Of a DNA stretch of 64,000 nucleotides, positions 12,881 through 24,800 are shown one piece after another. The notes below the pieces were generated by a model. It saw nothing but the letters and a program-made list of their open reading frames with translations, was not told the DNA's origin and searched no databases. Position numbers and translations under genes: made by a program. How positions within the stretch are numbered: position 1 is the stretch's first letter; each line of letters begins with the position of its first letter. The stretch comes from Myrica gale (Eukaryota > Streptophyta > Magnoliopsida > Fagales > Myricaceae): assembly GCA_963930655.1 (NCBI GenBank), contig OZ005602.1, forward strand, positions 1,061,501 through 1,125,500, written 5' to 3'.

Positions 12881-15800
12881 AAGTTGTTTATGTTAAGGAA
12901 AGTTTGATGTATTGAGGGAAATAATCTTGTGTTTAATGCTTTGCCAATTATGTGATTCTCCTATTCTATATATAATAGATGTTGAAGGGAAAGAGTGACT
13001 ATCTATTTCCCCTACTTTTGTGAAACCCTAAGATGGTATTAGAGCATTACTCCTAGGGTTTGGTAAAAGCTGCTTCCTCCTCCTGATTTTTCTTTCGTTC
13101 TTTTCTTTCTTTATCGCTTAGAATACTTTTCTTCTCCATTTTTCGTTCGACTATAGTCTGAGGGCTGATGCCCGTTAGTAGAAGGGGATGGCACGAGTGG
13201 TACACAATCAACGCGTCATCCCCATCATCGTTGGTTGGAGAACAGCAGATCCGATAAACGACTGCTGGAGTTCTGGTTATTTTGTCGTTCTGTTTGGGTG
13301 TTGGTGGCTTCCACATGGTTGTTCTTGTTTTCCGGTGAACTCTGTGATTGGGTTGATTTCGGTTGCTTCTGGCGTGTCTTCTGTCGTTGGAAAATGGTCG
13401 CTCTTGCTTTCTGGTGAACTCTGTGATTGTTGGGGTTTATTTTGGTTGCTTCCGGTGTGTTTTCTGTCGCCGACGAAGTTCTTGCTGTCTCCGACGACTT
13501 CTATGGTGGCCGGCGATACTCCCGATGATTGCCGACAGTTGAAAAGCGTTGTATGGTCTCAAACAGTCACCGAGGGCATGGTTTGGAATTTTCTGAGACT
13601 GTGATAGATTTTGGCCTTACGAGATGTCAAACTGATCATTCTGTGTTCCACTTGAAGACTACTGCAGGTCATGTTATTCTTGTTGTGTATGTGGATGATA
13701 TAGTAATCACTGGGAATGATGCAGGTGATGCAGGTAGCATTGCTCAGTTGAAAGATTTTTTGCAGCAACGGTTTCATACAAAAGAGTTGGGCAAGTTGAG
13801 GTACTTTCTAGGCATTGAAGTTGCGCAATCTACAACAGGTATCAATCTATCTCAAAGAAAGTGTGTACTTGATTTATTGGAAGAGACTGGCCACGTGGGA
13901 TATCGGCTTGTTGATTCACCTATGGACCCTAACTAGAAATTATCGAAAGATAAAGGTGAGTTGTTTGAAGAACCTGGTAGGTATCGTCGTCTGATGGGTA
14001 AGTTAAATTATCTCACCATTGCTAGGCTAGATATATCATATGCAGTTAGTATTGTAAGCAAGTTTTTGGATACTCCTCGGGTTTCACATTGGGAGGCTGT
14101 TATACGTATCATTCGGTATCTGAAGAAGTCTCCTGGTCTTGGGATACTGTATAGGCGAAATGGACATCTCCGGGTAGAAGGATTCACTAATGCAGACTAG
14201 GCAGGCTCTCCTTCAGATAGACGCTCCACTACAGGATATTGTACGTTCCTTGGGGGTAACTTGGTCACATGGAAAAGTAAGAAACAGACTGTGGTAGCAA
14301 GGTCTAGTGCAGAAGCAGAATACAGTAGCAAGGTCATGTGCTGAGCATTCTTAACTATGATTGGATTATGCCGAGGAAGGTAGTGGACGTTTTGCATTGT
14401 TGGAAGCGGAAGTTTGAGGATCCAATTGCTTCAGCTATTTGGAAGATGATTCCAGCTTGCATATGGCGGAGTTTGTGGAGGGAAAGGAATGGGCGTTGTT
14501 TTGAGGATAGGGCTGTGTCTTTGGCTAGTTTGCAGGGTTTTGGGTTGCATTCTTTGTTTCTATGGGCTAATTCCGGTTTAGGCAATCCTTTTATGGATTT
14601 TCCGGATTTTCTCAGTTTTTTAGCTTGTATGCTTTCGTAATTGTCAGTATAGTCTCTTGTACTGTCATCTTTCTTTTCTCTAAAAGATTGGCTTACATAT
14701 AAAAAAAAACAAGTGAACTAACGTGGTTGCAAAATTTTCTCACGGAGATTGGTTTTCCAACTCCAACCCTTATTTCACTATTTTGTGACAATCAGGGAGC
14801 TGTACACATTGCATCTAATCCAGTGTTTCACGAGAGGACGAAACATATTGAGGTCGACTGTCATTTCATTCCGGACAAAATACTTAATGGAGGCATCATT
14901 ACACCCTTTGTGAAAACAAGAAATCAACTAGCTGATATGTTTACTAAAGCTGTGTCTGGTAGCCGGTTGAAGTTTCTTTGCTCCAAGCTGGACCTATATA
15001 TGATATATATGCTCCAGCTTAAGGGTGAGTGTTAAGGAAAGTTTGATGTATTGAGGGAAATAATCTTTTGTGTTTAATGCTTTACCTATTATGTGATTCT
15101 CCTATTCTATATATAATAGTCGTTGAAGGGAAAGAGTGATTATCTCTTTCTCCTACTTTTGCTAAACCCTTATAGTTTACACAGATAATCATTCAACAAA
15201 ATAATTTTTTTTTGATAAGTAAGATCTGTATTATTAAGAAAAAAGGCGATAACAATAAAAAGATTGTACGGATATCACTCAGAACATACAAACAAAAAAG
15301 CTAAGGAAGTTTTCTTCGACTAGAAAGTCATGTCTCAAGCATTAAAGGACAAAGTCGAAGAAAACTTCCTAATCATCACAACGAACAAGAAAAACAAGCT
15401 AGCAACCCAAACTTATCGAAAAACAAAAGCGGTGAGGTAGCCAGTGAAAAAACTGAAGGACAAAAGAAAGAGGTAACAAAACCTTATCTTTCCCATTGAT
15501 ATCAGCTTTCACGAGCTTTGAGTAGAATTCAGTGTGGGCTCTACCATCCCTCGGAGTTTCAATAACATCGATAAAAGCGACTCGAAGAGCTTCATTTCTA
15601 ATATCAAAAGGAAATAGGAAACATCACATAGTTAACAAGTCAGTATCCAAAGCAATTCCGAGCAGATAAAATCACTAGAATCAAATTTTTTAAGACTGAC
15701 ATCTGAAAACAAATTTCAGAAATCCTTGTTTCTTTTCTTCCAACACAAAATGTTTTTTTTTTGGATAATTTGGTGCACAAGCAAAGGTCACCTCTGCATA

Positions 15801-18800
15801 AGTAGTGCAATATCAGCAGCCTCAGGTTTTTGCTCCTCTTTCTGTTTTCCATATATTTGACATGTAACCACATAAGTGAACTTGAGATCTGCCTGAGCCC
15901 GCGCTTCAGGAGATAGCTCAAAACCTCGAGTATTAGTTGCATCAGTACTAGAAACCGCAGCTTCCAAATCTGATATTGCTAACACATGATAAGGTAACTG
16001 ACCCTATGCGGGATAAAGCAACAAACTATATATTTGTTAGTTCTAACCTTCAGAAGTTGTTCTCTCCAAATAAGTCTGGAGCATAAGAGCTTTTCTATAG
16101 TACATCATCCCACGAACTGCAAATCTCAAACCATTTAGCATTTTATTTGAAAAGTCATCAGTGCATTAAAATCAGCAAGCCACATATTGGAGTAAATGGC
16201 ATCGGCTAAAATGTCCATACAATCTTGGGAGCTACAACTAATAACACTTTTCAAGCACCCACAGGATTGAAATGCTTGCCCCAATCATTACCAACTGAAG
16301 TAAACATATGGCAAGAAGACATTTTCACAACTAAACCAAAAGGATATTGCAAAGAGGAGGAAACGTCTACCAGTTCTGGCCAATGTTTGTCCCCTGTAAG
16401 AAGCCCAAAACCGAAGTTCAAGGGTATCATTCGGGCTATTCAAAAGCTCAAAATCCTGTGTATTTTCATGACGACCAATTCGAGCAAGGAAGTTCTTCCA
16501 CTCATCTGCAGTGAAATATGATTACTGGTCAGAAAATCAGCCACATATACTAGACAGCACAGAAAGCTACACTCCACAGGGAAAATGCAAGATAAACATT
16601 TAGCAGACAGGAACATATCATAGGTAATAGTTGAGAAAAGTACAGCAACTAAATTCCACAACCACTCAAATTTCACGTAGCTATATATAAAAGCATAAGA
16701 ACATATATACGCAAATGGTCGCTTCTCTTTTTCCTGTTGCAAATAATAGGTAATTTTGAGAGAATCATCGGCAATTCTCCCAGTCACAGGATACCTATGA
16801 AAGATCAGATGAACAATAGGATCGGTGCATTAAGAAAAATGTGAACAAGTTGAAAAAGATATGGGAAATGACCAACTTTGCAATTTTCCTTGCCAAGTAT
16901 CCATTTAGTACTTGACTTTCAACATCATGCCCATTTAGTTCAAGAGCTCCTTAGCATACAAGATGCCAATTACAGGGCTGTTAATAGTGCAGTTCGCAGA
17001 TTGATGTGAAAATGATATTTTAGAGAGTAAATGAATAACGAGACATATGAACAGAGATAATAAATCATAAGAATCACAACACTAACAACAATAAAATGAC
17101 AGAATGCGCAACAGAAAATTCATGAAAGGAAAATGCAACATTCACACGTAACCAAAAACAAGAATCTATTACTGTCCAACACATGCAAGATGGGACAACG
17201 TGTGCATCATATTACTTAAAGTTTACAATATATGTATAGTAATAAATCAACAACGGATGTTTAAGCCCTTTGTTACTCAGACAAATAAGTTATGTCTAAT
17301 TCCCCAAAAAATTTACAGATTGCGATCCCAGAAGGGAAAAAGGATTCTAGAAAAATGTCAATGATCAAAAGATCAATGTACTCTTTTTTTTCTTTTCTTT
17401 TCTTTTTTGGTCAAGAACAAGGAAATTGTGTTTCAGCAGCACCAAACAGCTTCCAGAAATGAATTACACGGCTCAAACAAAACTATGAGACAAGTAGGAA
17501 ATACCTGGATATATTTTCTGGAGGTAAAATAAAATTGATATTCCATCCTCATTTTTCTTTTGGAGTTCGCTCACACTGTAAATTACAGTCTCAGAATAAT
17601 AAGGAGTGAAAACACTGCATATACAAAAGGAAAAGATGAGGATGCCATATTTATCAAGCAAAAGTATTGGTACCACCAAAAGCAAACGAGATGCATGAAA
17701 GAAAATAAGACCTGAACGAAATCATCTCACGCACTGGCTTGGGCACAGGCATTTCCATAAAAAGGGAATTAGTGAAGAACTTTAGCCTACGCCTGGCCTC
17801 AAGATTTCTGGGAATATTTGAAGCCGAATCTTTGATAGTCAACAATGAATGCAATCTTCTGACATGTAACCTCTGCATGTCTTCCAAAATTACTCAATCT
17901 CATCCAGCTATGGAAATAGACATTTCCTTAAAGATAACTGAAAGAAAAAAATAAGACATCTCCCCAAACATACCAACTCAGCATCTTGGGGCCACTTCAA
18001 ATTTGTAAAAAGACGACCTTCAGTCCTTGCTTTTGACAATATATTCCAGGTTTCATAGTGCTCTCTACATATGTGCAAAAATTCATGGATTCCAAGAAGT
18101 AACAAAAATGTGCGGGAGGAACCATAGAGAAGCAAATTAACAGACCTCATGTTAATAGCGAGGACATCGTGTCGAACCACATCGAAGAGATCTTGAATGG
18201 CCTTAACAGCACCTTTTTCCAGCTCTGGCGTTTCAACCCCTTTCTGATAAATGTCAAAACAAATGAAATTCCATATAGCGTCAATACTTTGCCCAGAAAA
18301 AAGAGCACAACTGCAAGTGGAATACATACCAATACAAAGTAATTAAAGAGAGAAAATATGTCGAAAACATATCTGATCCTACAAGAACTTCACTAAACTA
18401 TTTCCCCATCAATTATATTAATCAGTCTCTGAAACAGAACAGCTATCTCAGATCTGATCAAAGTGCACTGGATTCCATGAAAAACCATATCAAACCTTTT
18501 AACCCTCCCAACAAAGCACCTAAATATTTTCGATCAAATCATCCTAATATGTAGGGCTGTCCAAAAAAACGGCCGGACTGGCCAACCCGGACCGAAACCG
18601 GACGGGTTTTGGCCAAATCCGGCCCGAACCGGACCGGTTTTAGACAACCCGGACCGAGACCGGTATACTCCGGTCCGGTTCCGGGCTACCCATGTGGAAA
18701 ACCGGAACCAGACCGGAGTATACCACTCCTAACCGGTCCTTACCGATAAAACCCAAAAAAGGCTTAAAAAAAAGAAATAAATGCTAACCGACCAACCCGG

Positions 18801-21800
18801 ACCGAAACCGGACCGGTCTATTAGAATGACCGGTCCGGTATGCTCCCTTCACAAAATGTCCGGTTTGGCCGGCCGGACCGGACCGAACCGGCCAATGGAC
18901 AGCCCTACAAATAGGGAAAGAAAAATAAAGATGCCACAACACAAACTCTAACTGTGGTTGCTCAAGAATACACTCTAACAGGAAATCATATCTCATAGTG
19001 GAAACCCTAGTTGGGAGAATCACTCTTCTCTGCACTACCAAACAAAATGACAGTCCAAAAATTTCGTATTCCTTTGACAAAGTAAGTGGCAGACCAACAG
19101 ATAGAGAAAGCACAATGAAAATGCAATGCTCCAATAACTGGACCTTTGACTAATACAATATTCAGAACCCTTTCCAGGTCAATGTTTGATGGATTCAGAT
19201 ACACATAAAAAGCCACCAGTAAAATGATAAACAGATATATATTCATTTTGAACTTGAAATCCATATCGATTCAAACATTTCGTTGCATCACGTCCGATGA
19301 GCATACAAATTGTTTCCAATGGATTTAAGGAACTGCATACAAAAAATCAAGTAAAAAAAACTGAACAGACCATAATATACTGGTTAACAGGTGAAAAATT
19401 AGATTTTCTTTTTCCACTCTGTCTCGCTCTCTTTTTGAAACTCGAAGCTTCTTGATTACTTCTTATTCTACGCATATTTGCACCTTTTAACATTTGTTAT
19501 TCTTCTTTCAAAATTCTACTTTACACTTATTTTGTTCATTTATTAGCTAATTAATGACTCGTTGCCATATTGTATGCTAGATTTTCAAGAACCAATCTAT
19601 AGCCGATATTGTATCCTTGTGATAGCCTATCCCAGACTTCCAAGAACCTATTGTAGTGCCCTCTCCATATCCTGTTGTTTCCACATCCCTTATCCATAGA
19701 AGTGACCCCTAGTTGTTGAAAACATATAGCAGATACCAACAAGTGTAAAAAGCCGTTTTCCCTAAGAATTTGCAACAATCAATGAACAGTAAAGATGATG
19801 TCAATTATACGAACCAGAATTCCCATCAGTGCAGTGACTCTAGTAATCACAAGCGGCAGCTTATTAAGTACAAAGTCAACATGAATATTCTTCTTGTCGA
19901 TACTCAAACTAATATCTTCATATATCCTTTCAACCCTGAAACAATAGGAGATAATTACAGAGCAAACCTTATGATAATTATGTTTATCAGTTTATGTATC
20001 ACACATATTACAGAGCCAACATATCACGTGTGAGGCATTTCGTAAAAACTGACCACATCCGTCCAATATCATCCAGTATATTAGTCAGGATAAGCTTAAT
20101 CAAATAGTAGCACTCCTGAACAGCATATTTCATGTAGTCGTCCCTTGAGATCCTTTCCCAGAGCTCATCCTGTGAGTCTCTAGTCTCTATCGCAATATCC
20201 TTAGCCAGAAATACCTGCAAAATTATAAAGAATTAAATGCGTACTATACATGAATCAATGGAGATCCACATTTTATCCAGAATCAGGGTAATTAACCAAA
20301 AAGAAAAAGAAAACAGAAATTTCTCAAAGCAACTGAATTACCTTGCTAGCAAGTAGAAAAAGAGGCCACTGAACCAAGGGAAGATTTCCAGAATTTTTTG
20401 GCATAACAAGCAACTCCATTTCCCTGCCCGAGAGAGAGAGAGAGAGAGAGAGAGAGGAACGAAGGCCAGAACCAAGTGGGATCAAAGCATAGTCAGTAGA
20501 GCCAATCCTAATAAAGCAATAACAACTAATTGAGTGAATTTGAGAACTCACAAGTTAGTAATATAATCTTCGTCCCTCAAATTTTTTACGATCTCATTCC
20601 AAAAGGGAGCAAATCGAGCAGAGTCCACCCTGTTCTTCTCTAAGTCCTTCAGATAGGATGCAGCATTAGCGTGCTAGAAACTATATTCTCAAGTATCTAT
20701 ACATAAGGCACCATGCTCGTAGAACAATTGCAGTTACTTAGTGGACAGATTCTACCACAATGGCTTTGAATTCACATAAAGGAATCAGACCTCCAAAGCC
20801 AAATATAAAAATATTAGCAATTGTCATCAGCATGTGAAAAACAACAGCGACATGGAAATCAAAGGTCCAATTTCAAGACCAGCTGATGACAAAGAACTCA
20901 AACGCCTAGATTATTGCAATTGAAAGCACAATGAACTAAAACAATCATAGGCCTCTATAAATATTTTTAGATTTGCATTACATGTTGAAGGAACCTCCAG
21001 TTAAGCGTAATTGTTCTTTTGTGATCTGAACAATGAGAACTTTTCTACATCATCAAGATATGTGATTTCCCCATCGAGATTTCATTACAAAGCCAATTTT
21101 CCCCTTTTTTTTTTGGTTTTTCTTTCTAAGGGATGACTCACCTGAGTGGAAGAACGGCGATTCCTGTAAAAGACAAATTGCATTCAGATTTAAATAAACA
21201 AAAAAGGCACAAAACACAACAAAAACACCTGTTAGCCCACAAAGAACTGAGGTTTGAGGGGCTAAGAACAAAAACTGGATAAAACTCAAACCTGTTGGGA
21301 ATAGGAACGTGAAGAGTGTCCACAAAAGCTCCAGGAAACTGCTCAAAAAGTTTGTGAAGCGCTTCCAATGACCTAATCTGAAGATCATGACACAAACAAA
21401 GGGGCAGCAATTTAAAGCACTATTCAATTGAGGTGCAAATTCATGGTAAAAGTAATGTCCCCATTTCTTTTTTTATTTTAAACACAGTCGGTGGATTAGG
21501 GTACTTTTTAGTATGGGGACTCTAAAACATTGAGTTGGCCTCCTTTCTCTTGTGACCCTAGAGCACCAGCCACCATATAAGCAAGTTCTTCATTGTTAAT
21601 CAAAGTTTACATTCTCTGTCTCTATTCAATTAAATATTTCATCGTGCTTCTTTTTTTGTCCCTTTGTGGGGTGTTAAAGAAAAACTGAAGTGCGATAGAG
21701 CTTCATATCGAGCATAAAAAAGGAAGAGTTCCTTCAACATGTCGACATAGATTGATAGGAGAATGATACTACGGTGCACAATGCATTACATGGACATAAA

Positions 21801-24800
21801 AAAAATACAAAAAAATCTAAAACTAAATAAATTTGGAAAACAACACCATACCTCTCCCAGACGGTCTCTTGCCCCAAGCAAAAATCCCCAAACAGCAGAT
21901 ATTATGGTGTAAAACACATAGATATCTAAGAGATAGATCTGTACAAGGAAAAAAACGGATAGAATCAAAATGTTTGTGTGTGTGGGTGTGTACATGTGGT
22001 GAGAGAGTGGAAAAGCAAAATAAAATGAGCACCACTGGGCAAAGGAAACCACAAATTGCGATCAAGCACAACAATTAGCTTATCAAAACAAGAACTTTGG
22101 ACTTGAGCTATTTTACAAAGACTGTTGTAGGTACATCATTATGAGTGACTTTACCCTCAATACACTAAATTTTGTGATTTTGTCCCAACTAACGTAGTTG
22201 CTCTTAGTTATCTCACACATCCCACAAATGCTTCCTGGTTAGCAACTTCCCACTTTCCAAGGAAGATGTTCAAGTTATTGCATGACTTCAGATGATATAT
22301 TTAAGAAGAAGTTGAAGTTATTGCACGACTTCAGATGACATATTTAAATTTTTAAATTTTGCCAATCATACCCTCAGAGGTCCAATGAACTAAACTCTTT
22401 TGCAACAAGCCACTTATCAGCATTGAAATTTCAAAAATGGACTAATTCAGGGCAAAAAGGTCTTTACAAAATTTACAAAAAAGATGGAGCTCCCCATGTA
22501 TAGATGGGACGCTGGCTATGACATTCATGGTGCTTCTTTCGCTTATTTCTTGCTGGATTATAGCTACTTCATTAGTTCCGTCCTCATCCAGGAGAAAATG
22601 AAAAAAAGGAAAAAAAAAATAACTATTCATACTAAAAATTTTCACTATGTTAGAAAGAGAATTATTTTTCCTTTCAAAATCCAAATAATATACATCGCTT
22701 GAAGGGGTTTGTGCATTATATCTTTTAAAACAAAATGAAAGTAGCCATATAATACAAAACAAAACCGAACCAAAATAAAAAAAAAAAATTTAAAACTGTC
22801 CCCAAGCCAAAACCCCCTTTAAAAAGTTTATTCCTTCGGACTAAATCTAACATGTAGGAAGTCCAGGTCCTTAGCACAATTGAAGAAGGAAATTTAATGT
22901 CCAATAGGGTTATGGCCTCCTCATTCTGGATGTATTCATGCCAAACCATTCACCAGATGTATTTTACGTTGGGTAGAAGACTTCTGGGACCAAATTCTTT
23001 CACAAAAATAATTAGACCACACAAAGAAATAGCAATAAGCGGAAGTCAAACTTACACAGACCACTGGAGCCCATAAACTAGCAATTGCCAATGCATTATG
23101 GTTATCTGCAGCAACAAAAGCAGCTTAAAGAGCCAGAAGCATCAATCAGGAAATTAAATAACTATCCCACTATATTCCCTCCAGTAAGTTAGAGGTGTAC
23201 TCATGGCCCAACAGACATGAAAACCTAACATCACATCGCTCACTGAATGCTAAAACTTAAAACAATATGATCTTTCCCAAGGAAGTGAAGAATTCCATTA
23301 ACAGGATATTCACATCAAGAGGCAACCAATTCTTTTTTTTATATAAGCAAGGTCCATTTTATTAAAAAAAATGAGAGCAGTACAAAGGTTGTACTGAAAT
23401 CACTTAAAGCATACAAGCGAAAAAGCTAATAAAATCGAAACAAGTTTTAGCCTGCTTCCAGATGGACCTGATGCTTATGCGTTGGCAAAGAAAGCTGGCC
23501 GCTACAAGCAGATCAAACGCACTGAAGGCGTCTCGAGCACAGACATTGTAGTTGGGTTAGTGTCCTGAGCTAGTGGTTTGAGATGGTTTTTTTTCGTAGT
23601 TTATTGATTGAGGCGAAGACGTTTCATTTCTCGGTGAACAAGTTGGGTATCGTTACGCTATCGGAGTCGAGTCGGAAATCGCAGAGCTTCGTTCGTCTTG
23701 GTAGATATGGGGTGGTTTGGCTTGCCAACTTCTTTGGTAAACTAGTGGAGGGGAACGAAGACAAGGATTTTCCGGTGAAGTTCAATGAATCTTCACGAGC
23801 GTTTCTTGCCCAGAAATGCTCGAATGAGCATGGTAGATTCGTTGTGTTGGTGGAGTTTGGGGATAGTAGGCGGAGGGGGGCAGTAAGGATTCCGGAGGGG
23901 CGGTTTGGCGTTGGCTGGCAGGCATTTGCTCAGTCTGTTGAGGAGCTGATTTCTGTGTTTGGGGAGATGCGTCGTTCAAGCGTGGGGCAAGCAGTGCCAG
24001 AGGTTAGGCAGGGTGTTTCTTTTGCCCAGCTGGTGAAGGGTGGCTCGGCGGCGATGAAGGAGGAGGGAGGGGGGAGTTTCGGGAGCCTTGCGTTGGTAAC
24101 GGAAACCTGACAAGTCACGTGAGTTCAATTCGAAATGTTGTTGTTGGGGGGCCTGCTAAGTCGGCTGGGACTGATGGGGAGCTCTGGGCGCATTTAATGC
24201 GCATGCGAGATGAGCTGGAAAGCCTCATCACTCTGGTTGAAAATCAACGGAAGGAATCACAAAAGGCATGTGCTTCTCTTGCGTTGGACCGTGGATCTGG
24301 GCTTTGTGAGTCCGGTCCATCGACCAGTTTGGGCCTCGTAAAGGCTGTCTCAGAGCCTCTCGTTGGTGTGGAGGGGGAAAGGGCGATGGGGGGGCTGGGT
24401 GAGTGGACCGAGCTGGGCTCTCTTGAGTCGGGCCGTGAGTCTGGGTTCTTTGTGTCTGGCCCATCGACCCAGTTGGGTGTCGGGTGCCGAGATGTCCCCT
24501 TGCAGGCGGCGCGTAGCGCCATCTCCGTTCCCGTGGCGAAGCTTTCGGATGCTGACCGGATCTCCACGACGGTGGAAGCCTTGCCTCTGGCGACCCTGTC
24601 TGTGGTGACAGGGATGGGTTCCGGCAAATCACCGGCGCCGGAACAGTCTCATGCAGCTGGAGCAAATTTAACCCATTTCCCTCTTGACATGCCGGAGACG
24701 ACAGGGGGCTCCGTTTCGGAGCCAGATCGCGCCGATCTACAGGATCCGGGGAGTTGTGATACCGAGAAGGGGTGGGCAAAGTTGGATCCTTCTGCGGGGG

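Larger units (their letters stand above)
12891..15174 (+). mobile_element. Deleted Ty1/copia retrotransposon with both LTRs
   Basis: LTRs of about 143-145 bp (12891-13033, 15030-15174) start TGTTAAGGAAAG. The PBS tggtattagagc (13034) and a purine run aagggtgag (15021-15029) are in place. The 5-bp duplication GTTTA (12886-12890, 15175-15179) is intact. The gag, protease, integrase and most of the RT are deleted. Antisense to CALS9, intron 35. Confidence 0.9.

Noticed and set aside
13053-13604. Frames between the copia 5' LTR and RT
   Set aside because: They do not read as gag or protease; best seen as leader remnant after deletion.
19551-19778. Minus-strand 75-codon frame in intron 27
   Set aside because: No similarity recognised and no match to CALS9; excluded because the exon phases already join without it.
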